Assembly (NCBI GenBank): GCA_945881965.1
Contig: CAMCVS010000003.1
Span: 62,001-126,000, forward strand
From: Paracoccus haematequi
GTDB taxonomy: Bacteria > Pseudomonadota > Alphaproteobacteria > Rhodobacterales > Rhodobacteraceae
Length of the DNA stretch: 64,000 bases
Reading direction: 5' to 3'
The translations under genes were made by a program, and so were the position numbers. Below the pieces are notes generated by a model. The model saw only the letters and a program-made list of their open reading frames with translations, did not search any database and was not told the DNA's origin. This document shows positions 43,805-53,400 of the stretch, piece by piece (positions within the stretch are counted from its first letter, which is position 1; each line of letters opens with the position of its first letter).

Positions 43805-44904
43805 ACGCCCCCTCACCCGCGCTTTCGGCGCATGACGAACTGCATGCGGAAATCGTCAATACCTTTGACACCACGGCGATGGCCACCGAAACCACGCTGC
43901 TCAATCCGCGGTTTTACACCACCGATTTCGAGGAAATGGACAAGGTCGATGTCACGCCAGTGCGCAAGGAATGGGATGCGCTGCTGGCGCAGATGAAATC
44001 CGACCCCAACAAGGGCCATTTCAAGAAGAATGCCGACTGGGACAAGGTCGATTGGGACGGCATGGACCCCGCCCTGCGGTCGGAATTCATCGACTTTCTG
44101 GTGTCCTCCTGCACCGCCGAGTTTTCGGGCTGTGTGCTGTATAAGGAAATGAAACGGCGCGGATCGAACCCCGATATCTGCGAATTGTTCAATTACATGG
44201 CGCGCGACGAGGCGCGGCATGCCGGTTTCATCAATGACGCGCTGCGCGAAGCGGGCGTGGCGGTGAACCTGGGCTTTCTGACCAAGGCCAAGAAATACAC
44301 CTATTTCCGGCCCAAGTTCATTTATTACGCCACCTACCTGTCGGAAAAGATCGGCTATGCCCGGTATATCACGATCTTCCGTCATCTGGAAAAGAACCCC
44401 GAACACCGGTTCCACCCCATTTTCAAGTGGTTCCGCGAATGGTGCAACGACGAGTTCAGCCACGGCGAGGCGTTCGCCCTGCTGATGCGCACCGACCCCA
44501 AGCTGACGCAAAGCTGGCAGAACAAGCTGTGGATCCGGTTCTTCCTGACTGCCGTTTATTCGACGATGTGGGTGCGCGACCATGCCCGCAAGGATTTCCA
44601 CAATGCGTTGGGCGTCGATATCGACTGGTATGACCAGGAGGTGTTCCGCAAGACGTCCATCATCGCGCGGCAGGTGTTCCCTATCGAGTTGGACATCGAC
44701 CACCCGCGCTGGATCCCCAACCTGCGGCGCATGAATGACGGCATGCTGGAGATGGAGCGCGGCCAGAAGGCCGGCGGCCTGTCTGGCTGGCTGCGGCACA
44801 AGGCGGGTTCGGTGCGCGCCATGCTGGCCTTTGCCAACCTGTTTCTGATCCCGGTCAAACACCAGACCCCGCCCGCCAACGTGCGGCTGGAACCGGCGTT
44901 TTGA
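43801..44904 (+). CDS. acsF: Aerobic Mg-protoporphyrin IX monomethyl ester (oxidative) cyclase
   Basis: 367 residues. AcsF forms ring E using oxygen and a di-iron centre. The two ExxH motifs are in FNYMARDEARHAGFINDALR and FREWCNDEFSHGEAFALLM, with an earlier glutamate in CTAEFSGCVLYKEMKRRG. No oxygen-independent cyclase gene bchE is in the window, so this may be the main cyclase. ATG 43801 overlaps the preceding small gene by four bases. Confidence 0.97.
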   Translation: MNAPSPALSAHDELHAEIVNTFDTTAMATETTLLNPRFYTTDFEEMDKVDVTPVRKEWDALLAQMKSDPNKGHFKKNADWDKVDWDGMDPALRSEFIDFLVSSCTAEFSGCVLYKEMKRRGSNPDICELFNYMARDEARHAGFINDALREAGVAVNLGFLTKAKKYTYFRPKFIYYATYLSEKIGYARYITIFRHLEKNPEHRFHPIFKWFREWCNDEFSHGEAFALLMRTDPKLTQSWQNKLWIRFFLTAVYSTMWVRDHARKDFHNALGVDIDWYDQEVFRKTSIIARQVFPIELDIDHPRWIPNLRRMNDGMLEMERGQKAGGLSGWLRHKAGSVRAMLAFANLFLIPVKHQTPPANVRLEPAF

Positions 44905-44972
44905 TCGTGACACCCCATACTGCTGCGCAAGCAGCGGTGCGGACCGGGGCGATGGGCGCGTCCTCCGGTCCC

Positions 44973-45004
44973 GCGTGGCACCTCGGGCAATCGGGGTGCC
45001 ACGC
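44973..45004 (+). promoter_or_regulatory. Perfect 10-bp hairpin ending at the puhE start codon
   Basis: GCGTGGCACC (44973-44982) pairs exactly with GGTGCCACGC (44995-45004) around a 12-base loop. The next base is the A of the puhE ATG. Any ribosome binding site for puhE would be inside this stem, so translation may need melting, refolding or read-through ribosomes. It could also be a weak terminator for acsF. Confidence 0.65.
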
Positions 45005-45814
45005 ATGACCAATCCGTGGCTTGCCGCACTTGCTGCATTGTTTCTCTGGTGGTTTTCCACCGGGGCGATCCTGTGGCGGGTGCGCGTGGCCGACAATGGC
45101 GGCACGGGCCAGCACCTGACATCGGTGCTGGCGGGGCTGCCGTTGTTGCTGGGCGGGGCGTGGCTGGCCACGCATGGCGCAAGCGATGCGACGGTGCCGG
45201 GGGTCTACCTTGGGTTCATCGCGGCGCTGGCGCTGTGGGGCTGGATCGAACTGGCGTTCCTGTCGGGCGTGATTACCGGGCCGGTGACCACCCCCTGTCC
45301 TGCGAACCTGCCCTTGCCGGAACGGTTCTGGCGCGCGTTCGGCACCATTGCGTGGCACGAAGCGGCGCTGGTTGCCACATTGGCCGCGCTGGCGCTGATC
45401 CCGGACGGCAGCGTGACCGCGTTCCTGACTTTCGCGCTGTTGTTCGTGGCGCGGGTGTCGGCCAAGCTGAACCTGTTCTTCGGCGTGCCGCGCATCAACA
45501 CGCAGTTCCTGCCACGCCCGCTGGCGCATCTGCCCAGCCATTTCCGCCTGGCGCGCGCCAGCGCGTTCTACCCTGTTTCGGTGGTCAGCCTGATCGCCAT
45601 CACCGCGCTGCTGCTGGGTCTGACCCGTGCAGCAGACAGCCCTGAAACCACTGTGGGCTATGCGCTTTTGACCTGTCTGGCGGCGCTTGCGCTGCTGGAA
45701 CATCTGTTCATGACGCTGCCTCTTCCCGATGAACGGCTCTGGCGCTGGATGCTGCCGGATGCGACGCCCGGTGCAAAGCCGCCCACCCCTGCGAGCCTAC
45801 AAGCCAGAAAGTGA
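45005..45814 (+). CDS. puhE: Photosynthetic complex putative assembly protein PuhE
   Basis: 269 residues with about seven membrane helices. It follows DUF3623/Puh[43 protein letters not shown], then [20 protein letters not shown] and [20 protein letters not shown]. PuhE tempers bacteriochlorophyll production in R. capsulatus. ATG 45005 starts the family N-terminus and is preceded by a hairpin rather than a normal ribosome site. Confidence 0.9.
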   Translation: MTNPWLAALAALFLWWFSTGAILWRVRVADNGGTGQHLTSVLAGLPLLLGGAWLATHGASDATVPGVYLGFIAALALWGWIELAFLSGVITGPVTTPCPANLPLPERFWRAFGTIAWHEAALVATLAALALIPDGSVTAFLTFALLFVARVSAKLNLFFGVPRINTQFLPRPLAHLPSHFRLARASAFYPVSVVSLIAITALLLGLTRAADSPETTVGYALLTCLAALALLEHLFMTLPLPDERLWRWMLPDATPGAKPPTPASLQARK

Positions 45815-45819
45815 CTGCC

Positions 45820-47031
45820 ATGGATTTCCAAGCCTATTTCCAGACCCGCCTTGAGGCCCTAAAGGGCGAAGGCAACTACCGTGTCTTTGCCGATCTGGAC
45901 CGTCGCTGTGGCGCGTTCCCGCAGGCCGCGCACCACAAGGACGGCGCGGTGCGCGATGTTACCGTCTGGTGCAACAACGACTATCTGGGCATGGGCCAGC
46001 ATCCGGCGGTTGTGGGCGCCATGGTCGATGCGGTGCAGGCGCATGGCACCGGCGCGGGTGGCACGCGCAATATCGGTGGCAACACGGTGCATCACCTTGA
46101 TCTGGAACGCGAACTGGCCGACCTGCACGGCAAGGAACGCGCACTGTTGTTCACGTCCGGCTATGTGTCGAACTGGGCGGCGCTGTCCACGTTGGGCGCG
46201 CAGATCCCCAATGCGGTGATCCTGTCGGATGAAAAGAACCATGCCAGCATGATCGAGGGCATCCGCCATTCCCGCGCCGACAAGGTGCTGTGGAAACACA
46301 ACGACTGGCGCGATCTGGACCGCAAGCTGCACGCGGTCGGCGACCGGCCCAAGATCGTGGCGTTTGAATCGGTCTATTCGATGGACGGTGACATCGCGCC
46401 CATCCGCGAGATCGTCGAGGTCTGCGAAGCCCATGGCGCGCTGTCCTATATCGACGAGGTCCATGCCGTGGGCATGTATGGCGCGCACGGCGGCGGCGTA
46501 TCCGAAGAACGCGGGCTGGCACACCGGATCGACCTGATCGAGGGCACGCTGGGCAAGGCGTTCGGCGTGGTGGGCGGCTATATCACCGGCACGACGGCGC
46601 TGGTGGATTTCATCCGCTCTTACGCCAGCGGGTTCATCTTTACCACCGCGCTGCCGCCTGCCGTCGCAGTGGCCGCCGCAACCTCGATCCGGCACCTCAA
46701 GGCATCCGGATTCGAACGCGCCGGACAGCGCGCCAATGTGGCGAAACTGCGCGCGGCGCTGGATCGCGCGGGCATCCCACATATCGCCAATGAAAGCCAC
46801 ATCATCCCGGTCATCATCGGCGACCCGGTGAAATGCCGCATGATCTGCGACATCCTGCTGGCGGATTGGGGCATCTATGTGCAGCCGATCAACTATCCGA
46901 CGGTTCCCAAAGGCACCGAGCGGCTGCGCATCACCCCCGGCCCCTTGCACAGCGATGCCGATATCGCCCATCTGGTGACCGCGCTGGCCAGCCTGTGGCG
47001 GCAATGTGCGTTGGCCCATGCGGTGGCGTGA
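45820..47031 (+). CDS. hemA: 5-aminolevulinate synthase
   Basis: 403 residues. HemA condenses glycine and succinyl-CoA with pyridoxal phosphate, the first step of alphaproteobacterial tetrapyrrole synthesis. Landmarks are [60 protein letters not shown] and [15 protein letters not shown] with the cofactor Lys. ATG 45820 matches known HemA starts; a GTG at 45811 overlapping the puhE stop is also possible. Confidence 0.97.
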   Translation: MDFQAYFQTRLEALKGEGNYRVFADLDRRCGAFPQAAHHKDGAVRDVTVWCNNDYLGMGQHPAVVGAMVDAVQAHGTGAGGTRNIGGNTVHHLDLERELADLHGKERALLFTSGYVSNWAALSTLGAQIPNAVILSDEKNHASMIEGIRHSRADKVLWKHNDWRDLDRKLHAVGDRPKIVAFESVYSMDGDIAPIREIVEVCEAHGALSYIDEVHAVGMYGAHGGGVSEERGLAHRIDLIEGTLGKAFGVVGGYITGTTALVDFIRSYASGFIFTTALPPAVAVAAATSIRHLKASGFERAGQRANVAKLRAALDRAGIPHIANESHIIPVIIGDPVKCRMICDILLADWGIYVQPINYPTVPKGTERLRITPGPLHSDADIAHLVTALASLWRQCALAHAVA

Positions 47032-47067
47032 CGCGGGCTGTGTTACAGCGGCGTGATCGCAGGTGGT

Positions 47068-47096
47068 TTGACACCGCCTGCAATTACAACATATCT
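47068..47096 (+). promoter_or_regulatory. Possible promoter of cycA
   Basis: A TTGACA (47068-47073) is followed 17 bases later by ATATCT, a weak -10, in the 94 bases between hemA and cycA. An AGAGGAG ribosome site lies just before the cycA ATG. This would allow cytochrome c2 expression separate from hemA. Confidence 0.4.
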
Positions 47097-47125
47097 AAAT
47101 CATACCCGTTCCAGAGGAGATAGGA

Positions 47126-47572
47126 ATGACCCTGAAATTCGTGGCCCTCGCCGCCGCTGCCGCCCTGTTCGCCGCCCCGGCCTTTGCGCAGACGGCCGCC
47201 CCCACCGGAAACGTCGAAGCGGGCCAGAAGGCCTTCAACAAGTGTCAGGCCTGCCACATTGTCGCCAACGAAGCTGGCGAAGTGCTGGCTGGCAAGGCGT
47301 CGAAAACCGGACCGAACCTGTACGGCATGCCGGGCCGCGTCGCAGGCACCTACCCCGAGTTCAAGTATGGCAAATCCATCGTTGCCTTGGGCGCGACCGG
47401 GTTTGTCTGGGACGAGGCCAACTTTGTCGAATATCTGGCGGACCCGAACAAGTTCCTGAAGGCCAAGCTGGACGACAAGGGCGCCAAGTCGAACATGGTG
47501 TTCAAGGTCGCCAAGGAAGAAGAGGCCAAGGATCTCTGGGCCTTCATCTCGTCGCTGGGCCCCAAGTCCTGA
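47126..47572 (+). CDS. cycA: Cytochrome c2
   Basis: 148 residues. It is the periplasmic electron carrier from cytochrome bc1 to the reaction centre. A signal peptide (MTLKFVALAAAAALFAAPAF, cut near A21) precedes the mature protein; haem attaches at CQACH (40-44) and the axial Met is in SNMVFKV. Length and the LYGMPGRVAGTYPEFKYGKS segment fit class IB cytochrome c2. With no pufC here, this is the likely donor to the reaction centre. Confidence 0.96.
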   Translation: MTLKFVALAAAAALFAAPAFAQTAAPTGNVEAGQKAFNKCQACHIVANEAGEVLAGKASKTGPNLYGMPGRVAGTYPEFKYGKSIVALGATGFVWDEANFVEYLADPNKFLKAKLDDKGAKSNMVFKVAKEEEAKDLWAFISSLGPKS

Positions 47573-47598
47573 TACGTCCACGCATCGCATAAATCCGA

Positions 47599-47629
47599 CG
47601 CCCGTCACCCACTGTTGGCGGGCGTTTTT
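47599..47629 (+). terminator. Rho-independent terminator of cycA
   Basis: CGCCCG (47599-47604) pairs with CGGGCG (47619-47624) and TTTTT follows. It lies 27 bases after the cycA stop and closes the long photosynthesis operon. Confidence 0.85.
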
Positions 47630-47724
47630 GCATCCAGCGCGGATGGGTTGCGAAGAAACCTTTCCCCGGCCCGGTGAATTGCGCTAGAGGTCCGGTAATT
47701 CATTCCGGATCAAAGGCATTTCGC

Positions 47725-48480
47725 GTGAAAATCTCTGTCGTAACAGCCGTTTACAACTCTGAGGCTACTGTGGCCGAGGCCATCGCCAGCGTCGCGGAAC
47801 AAACGCACCCGGACGTGGAACATGTCATTGTCGAGGGGCTGTCAAAAGATGGCTCGCTGACCGCCATCGAACGCGCCCGCCACCCGCGCATGGTGCTGTT
47901 CAGCGAACGCGACAGCGGCATCTATGACGCGCTGAACAAGGGTATCGCGCGGTCCACCGGCGATGTTATCGGATTTGTTCACAGCGATGATTATCTTGCG
48001 CATCCCGATGTGCTGGCGCGGATTGCGGTGGCCTTTGCCGACCCGGCGGTCGAGGCGGTGTTCAGCGATCTGGATTACGTGGCACAGGCCGACACCACCC
48101 GCGTGATCCGGCATTGGGCCACGGGGCCGTTCACCATGGCCAAGCTGCGGCGCGGCTGGATGCCCGCGCATCCCACACTGTATGTCCGGCGCAGCGTCTA
48201 TGACCGCTATGGCAGTTATGACACCAGCTTTGGCATTGCGGCGGACTACGATTTCATCCTGCGGTTCTTTGCAAAGCTGCAAGGCCGCACGGTTTACCTG
48301 CCCGAAGTGCTGTATAAAATGCGCGTCGGCGGGGTCAGCAACCGCAGCTTTGCCAAGATCAGGCAGAAGATGGCCGAGGATTACCGCGCGCTGAGGCGCA
48401 ACAAGGTGGGCGGGCCGCTGACGCTGGCGTGGAAGAACCTGTCCAAGCTGGGTCAATTCCTGCCAAAGCGCCAAACGTAA
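47725..48480 (+). CDS. Family 2 glycosyltransferase
   Basis: 251 residues from GTG 47725. The GT-A fold shows KISVVTAVYNSEATVAEAIA at the start, FSERDSGIYDALNKGIARST, and GFVHSDDYLAHPDV with the DxD-like site. It resembles WcaA/colanic acid-type transferases that add a sugar to polysaccharide intermediates; donor and acceptor are unknown. It is 12 bases from the next gene, so the two may be cotranscribed. Confidence 0.85.
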   Translation: MKISVVTAVYNSEATVAEAIASVAEQTHPDVEHVIVEGLSKDGSLTAIERARHPRMVLFSERDSGIYDALNKGIARSTGDVIGFVHSDDYLAHPDVLARIAVAFADPAVEAVFSDLDYVAQADTTRVIRHWATGPFTMAKLRRGWMPAHPTLYVRRSVYDRYGSYDTSFGIAADYDFILRFFAKLQGRTVYLPEVLYKMRVGGVSNRSFAKIRQKMAEDYRALRRNKVGGPLTLAWKNLSKLGQFLPKRQT

Positions 48481-48491
48481 CGGCGGCGCGA

Positions 48492-49274
48492 ATGGACAGT
48501 GCGTTTTTCCTGTTGGCCAAGCTGATCGGGTTCGCGTTGCAGGCGGAAACCTGGATCGCGGCGGGTCTGGTGGTCGCGTTCCGGGCAGTCTGGCGCGGGC
48601 GCAGGCGTTTGGCGCTGCGCATGTTGGCAGGTTTGCTGGCGCTGTTGGTCACGCTCAGCCTGCTGCCCGTGGGCGAGGTGATGATGGCCCGCCTAGAGGC
48701 GCGCTATCCCCCCCGCCCCGCTCCGCCGCAGGTCGATGGCATCGTGGTGCTGGGCTGGTTCGAGGATTTCCGCACCTCGCAGAAATGGGGTGTGGCGCAG
48801 TTGAATTACGCGGCCGAACGCCTGACTGCGGCGGCGGAACTGGCGCTGGCGCACCCGCAGGCGCGTGTGGTGATGGCCGGCGGCACTGCGCGGTTGATGC
48901 CCACCCGTGCGGCGGGACAACCCCTGCCCGCGATTGGCCGCGACGCGCTGACCGCGCTTGGCGTGGCCCCAGACCGTATCCTGTGGGATGACCAATCCCG
49001 CAACACCGCCGAGAACGCCCGCAACAGCGTGGCTATCCTGGACGGGGTGCCGCAGGGCACCTGGGTTCTGGTCACCAGCGCCTTTCACATGGACCGCGCC
49101 CTGCGCAGCTTTGCCGCCGCCGGTTGGCCGGATATCACGCCCTACCCGGTGGATTATCGCAGTGGCGTGTTGCGCGGGTCGTTCCGCTGGTCCTTGTCGG
49201 CCAAGATCGAACCGCTCAACACCGCGATCAAGGAATATGTCGGGCGGATCGGCTATTGGCTGACCGGCCAGTGA
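48492..49274 (+). CDS. YdcF/DUF218-family membrane protein
   Basis: 260 residues with two N-terminal helices (FFLLAKLIGFALQAETWIAA; MLAGLLALLVTLSLLPVGEV) and a DUF218 domain: VDGIVVLGWFEDF, ARVVMAGGTARL, NTAENARNSVAILDGV and VTSAFHMDRALRSFAAAG. Relatives such as ElyC and SanA act in cell-envelope homeostasis. ATG 48492 was chosen because the part upstream overlaps the glycosyltransferase end. Confidence 0.85.
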   Translation: MDSAFFLLAKLIGFALQAETWIAAGLVVAFRAVWRGRRRLALRMLAGLLALLVTLSLLPVGEVMMARLEARYPPRPAPPQVDGIVVLGWFEDFRTSQKWGVAQLNYAAERLTAAAELALAHPQARVVMAGGTARLMPTRAAGQPLPAIGRDALTALGVAPDRILWDDQSRNTAENARNSVAILDGVPQGTWVLVTSAFHMDRALRSFAAAGWPDITPYPVDYRSGVLRGSFRWSLSAKIEPLNTAIKEYVGRIGYWLTGQ

Positions 49275-49281
49275 GGTGAAC

Positions 49282-49300
49282 GGGGGGCTATGCGCCCCCC
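49282..49300. terminator. GC hairpin between the DUF218 gene and the nrdJ-end repeat
   Basis: GGGGGGC (49282-49288) pairs with GCCCCCC (49294-49300) around a five-base loop. It lies eight bases after the DUF218 gene stop. Before the islet inserted it would also have followed nrdJ, so it may serve both strands. Confidence 0.6.
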
Positions 49301-49307
49301 TGCCACG

Positions 49308-49368
49308 TGTCTCAGCTACACCCCGACGTGCCGCCACAGGTGTTGCACTTCATGCAGGTGCCGTTGCG
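49308..49368. repeat. 61-base direct repeat, outer copy of the nrdJ 3' end
   Basis: These 61 bases are identical to 50370-50430, the true 3' end of nrdJ including its stop codon. The copies diverge at once on both sides. This copy lacks the rest of nrdJ and forms the left border of the islet. Confidence 0.95.
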
Positions 49369-49996
49369 CAGTAGTTTTTCTTGTCGGACAACTGTTTTTT
49401 CTGAACTGCGACCCTGCGCAATCAGAATCAGTTTGCATACGATCAGACTCCTTCAATTCCCTGACTCTTTGATCCATAGCGTCGAAGGATACGTAAAACT
49501 CTCGTGCCAAATTCTGGACCGACTCCAAACGATAGTTTACGTTTGCTCGCACGAGATTGGCAGGCATTAAAAGAGCAGCCGCAAATTGATTTGCCTCGCG
49601 TTCAACCCTACTTTTGGCACCATTCCGAAACGAGTTTCCAACAACAGGAAAAAGAGGAACAATCTCCCCATAGTTCTCATCATCATGCAGAACTTTGAAA
49701 TCAGGATCGCCCCTATGAAGCACAAAGTGACCAATTTCGTGCGCGACGCTAAAACGTTGCCGCTCTGGCGGATCATCTTGGTTGACTACAATTTTATACC
49801 CTGAAGCGCTGCCACACCTGGGAGAATACAACAGTACGGCTGCAGTATCTTTCGGAAGGCGCTCCTCAACAACAATCAGTCCAAGCCGCGAAGCCAGTCC
49901 TTTAATACTTTGACCGGCGGCCGAAATGAACATTCGAAGTTCGCGCCGATTGTCAACAGATATTCGTTGGTCGCTACGAAATGTAACTACGGCCAT
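49316..49996 (-). CDS. ImmA/IrrE-family zinc metallopeptidase
   Basis: 226 residues. HEIGH at 86-90 is the zinc-binding HExxH, and EREANQFAAALLMP (132-145) supplies the third ligand Glu and the family's second motif. VVNQDDPPERQRFSVAHEIG is also typical. No helix-turn-helix is fused. Such peptidases cleave repressors of phages and mobile elements (ImmA) or stress regulators (IrrE) and occur in toxin-antitoxin-like defence pairs. The start has GGAAG six bases upstream, and only three bases separate it from the membrane-protein gene. The last 17 or so residues and the TAG stop lie within the 61-base repeat, read in a different frame from nrdJ. Confidence 0.9.
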   Translation of the reverse strand: MAVVTFRSDQRISVDNRRELRMFISAAGQSIKGLASRLGLIVVEERLPKDTAAVLLYSPRCGSASGYKIVVNQDDPPERQRFSVAHEIGHFVLHRGDPDFKVLHDDENYGEIVPLFPVVGNSFRNGAKSRVEREANQFAAALLMPANLVRANVNYRLESVQNLAREFYVSFDAMDQRVRELKESDRMQTDSDCAGSQFRKNSCPTRKTTAQRHLHEVQHLWRHVGV

Positions 49997-49999
49997 TTT

Positions 50000-50275
50000 T
50001 CACTTCCCAGACGCTGGTATTACCAATCCATCACTAGGAGCAGTCGACACCTGCTCTTTTGCGGCTTGGTTTATTACTACCAGCGCATCTCTAGCGTTCA
50101 AAAGCTCATGATACTCGAAGGTCGTTATCCAGACTCTCTCAGTCGTGAGCCAGCACCAAGTCCACCTAACGACTGGGTTCAGTATAACAACCAAAGCATG
50201 CACCAGCGTAAACACGCTCGCCCAGAGGCCTAACAATTGCATCACATATTCTTGCACGAAGGCACCTCTCAGCAT
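50000..50275 (-). CDS. Small membrane protein paired with the ImmA/IrrE peptidase
   Basis: About 91 residues from ATG 50275; a GTG at 50257, preceded by AGAGGT, is another possible start, and the frame is open to 50326. One N-terminal hydrophobic segment (LLGLWASVFTLVHALVVILN) is followed by a tryptophan-rich stretch and a soluble tail (EYHELLNARDALVVINQAAK). I do not recognise a family. Its position three bases before the peptidase, in an islet with nothing else, suggests they form a functional pair, for example a membrane effector and its protease control. Confidence 0.6.
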   Translation of the reverse strand: MLRGAFVQEYVMQLLGLWASVFTLVHALVVILNPVVRWTWCWLTTERVWITTFEYHELLNARDALVVINQAAKEQVSTAPSDGLVIPASGK

Positions 50276-50369
50276 GCACATACAGTTATCGGAGGTTAGC
50301 GTAGCACAACCAGTCGCGTTCTGCACTACTTTTTGTGTTGCTGCCAGTCACCGATACCATCCTAAGTGT

Positions 50370-50430
50370 TGTCTCAGCTACACCCCGACGTGCCGCCACA
50401 GGTGTTGCACTTCATGCAGGTGCCGTTGCG
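50370..50430. repeat. 61-base direct repeat, inner copy at the nrdJ end
   Basis: This is the in-frame copy: it encodes the last residues of NrdJ ([17 protein letters not shown]) and its stop. It is identical to 49308-49368. Confidence 0.95.
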
Positions 50431-53400
50431 GACCAGCGTGTAGTTGCCGCACTCGCCGCAGGCCTCGCCCTCATAGCCCTGCATCCGCGCCTTGGTGCGG
50501 GCATCCATGCCCACGGTGCCCGACCCAAGCGCGGTCGCGGCATAGATCGTGGTTTCCGGGATCAGCCGGTTCAGCGCCGCCACCGGGTCAGTGCCGTTCA
50601 TCGCCATGCCGCCTTGCAATACCACCAACTCCTGCGGCAGCCGCTTGCGCAGATACCCGGTCGAGCTGATCTGTTTCAGCACTTCCAGGCTGCGCGAGGT
50701 GGCGGTGTCGCTCAGTTCCTTGAGGTTGGCCACGCCTTCGACCTCGTCGCCGCGTCCCAGATCATCAAACGAGGCGCCCTTGGGGGCGACATGCGCCAGA
50801 TCGGTGCGGTCCAGATACGACACCGCCAATTCGCGGAAGATGTAGTCGAGGATCGAGGTCGCGTTCTTGATTGAATCGTTGCCCTGCACCATGCCCGCCG
50901 GTTCGAACTTGGTGAAGGTGAAGGCATCGACGAACTCTTCCAGCGGCACACCGTATTGCAGGCCGACGCTGACCGCGATGGCGAAATTGTTCATCATCGC
51001 GCGGAACCCCGCGCCTTCCTTGTGCATGTCGATGAAGATCTCGCCCAAGGTGCCATCGACATATTCGCCGGTGCGCAGGTAAACCTTGTGCCCGCCCACG
51101 ACCGCCTTCTGGGTGTACCCCTTGCGGCGTTCGGGCAGCTTGGTGCGCTGCGCGCGGATGATTTCCTTGATGATGATCTTTTCGACGATCTTTTCGGCCA
51201 GAACCGTCGCCTTTTCATGCGGGGTGCCGGATTCCAGCACATCCGCCGCATCCTCGTCATCCTCGACCAGCGCAGATGCCAACGGCTGCGACAGTTTCGA
51301 CCCGTCGCGATACAGCGCGTTGGCCTTGATGCCCAAGGAATGGGACAATTCATAGGCGCGCTTGCAATCTTCGACGGTCGCATCATTGGGCATGTTGATG
51401 GTCTTGGAAATCGCGCCCGAAATGAACGACTGCGCGGCGGCCATCATGTAGATATGGCTGTCCACCGACAGATACCGCTTGCCGCGCTTGCCGCAGGCAT
51501 TGGCGCAATCGAACACCGACAGGTGTTCGTCGCGCAGGAACGGCGCGCCTTCCAGCGTCATGGTGCCGCACACATGGTCATTCGCCGCGTCGATCTGCGC
51601 GCGGGTAAAGCCCAGATGCCGCAGCAGATCGAACGACGGATCGTTCAGCTTGTCATCCGGGATGCCCAGCGTACCCTTGCAGAAATCCGCGCCCAGCGTC
51701 CACTGGTTGAACACAAAGCGGATATCGAACGCCGACCCAAGTGCGGCTTCGACCTTTTCGATCTCGCGCGGGCCGAACCCGTGGCCGATCAGGGACGTGT
51801 GGTTGATGCCGGGGCAATTCCCGATCGACCCATGACCGACCGCATAGGCCACCATTTCCTCAATCTGCGCCGAGGAATAGCCCAGCTTTTCCAAGGCGGC
51901 GGGAACCGACTGGTTGATGATCTTGAAGTATCCGCCGCCCGCCAGTTTCTTGAACTTGACCAGCGCGAAATCGGGCTCGATCCCGGTCGTGTCGCAATCC
52001 ATCACCAGACCGATGGTGCCCGTGGGCGCGATCACTGACACCTGCGCGTTGCGGTAGCCGTGCTGTGCGCCCAGATTCAGCGCCTCGTCCCAAGCCGACA
52101 TGGCCAGATCGACCAGACGGCGGTCGGGGCAATTGGCGTGATCCAGGGCGACAGGTTTCACCGCCAGCCCTTCGTAACCATCGCCATTGCCATAGGCGGC
52201 GTTGCGATGGTTGCGGATGACGCGCAGCATATGGCCCGCATTGCGCGCATAGCCATCAAAGGCGCCCAGATCGCGCGCCATTTCTGCCGATGTCGCATAG
52301 GCCACCCCGGTCAGGATCGCGGTCAGCGCGGCACCCATGGCACGGCCCTTGTCGCTGTCATAGCCAAGGCCAAGGTTCATCAACAGCCCGCCGATATTGG
52401 CGTAACCCAGACCCAGGGTGCGGAATTCAAAGCTGTTCTGCGCGATTTCCCGGCTGGGGAATTGCGCCATCAGCACCGAGATTTCCAGCGTGACAGTCCA
52501 CAAGCGGCAGGCGTGGATGTAATCTTCGGCCTGAAACTGCCCGTCCTTGAGGAAGGTCAACAGGTTCAAGGACGCCAGATTGCAGGCGGTGTCATCGAGG
52601 AACATGTATTCCGAACACGGGTTCGACCCCCGGATCGCGCCGTCTTCGGGGCAGGTGTGCCAGGCGTTGACGGTATCGTGAAACTGGATGCCCGGATCGG
52701 CGCAGGCCCAGGCGGCGTGGCCGATGTTTTCCCACAGATCGCGGGCTTTCAGCGACTTGGCGACCTTGCCATCGGTGCGGCGCAACAGCGCCCAGTCGGC
52801 ATCATCCTGCACCGCCTTCAGGAAGGCATCGGTGACGCGGACCGAGTTGTTGGAGTTCTGGCCCGACACCGAGGCATAGGCCTCTGAATCCCAATCCGTG
52901 TCATAGGTCGGAAATTCGATGGCGGTGTAACCCTGGCGGGCATAATCCAGCACGCGCTTGACATAGGTTTCCGGGATCGCGACCTTTTTCGCGCCCCGGA
53001 TCGCCGATTTCAGCGCCGGGTTCTTGGCGGGGTCCACCGCGTCAGTGGCGTCACCATCCCATTGCCGAATCGCGGCGAAAATCTCGTTCAGGTGCCGCTC
53101 GTGCATCTTGGACCCGGCGACGATGGAGGCGACCTTTTGCTCCTCCTTCACCTTCCAGTTCACGAATTCCTCGATATCGGGGTGATCAACGTCACAGATC
53201 ACCATCTTGGCCGCGCGACGCGTGGTGCCGCCCGACTTGATCGCGCCCGCCGCGCGGTCGCCGATTTTCAGGAACCCCATCAGGCCCGACGACTTGCCGC
53301 CGCCTGACAGTTTTTCGCCCTCGGCGCGCAAGGACGAAAAATTCGTGCCGGTGCCCGAGCCGTATTTGAACAGCCGCGCTTCACGCACCCACAAGTCCAT

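Larger units (their letters stand above)
49308..50369. mobile_element. 1,062-base AT-rich islet inserted at the 3' end of nrdJ
   Basis: The islet is bounded by the 61-base direct repeat and leaves nrdJ intact, as site-specific integration into a gene end does. It is AT-rich compared with its neighbours (26 G+C in 49441-49500 against 40 in 48721-48780). It holds two minus-strand genes, a small membrane protein and an ImmA/IrrE peptidase, and no integrase, transposase or terminal inverted repeat that I can see. It may be a cassette moved by a helper, or what is left of a larger element. Confidence 0.75.

Noticed and set aside
49308-49368. Truncated nrdJ pseudogene
   Set aside because: It is only the last 61 bases, identical to the intact end and at an islet border, so an att-like repeat explains it better than decay.
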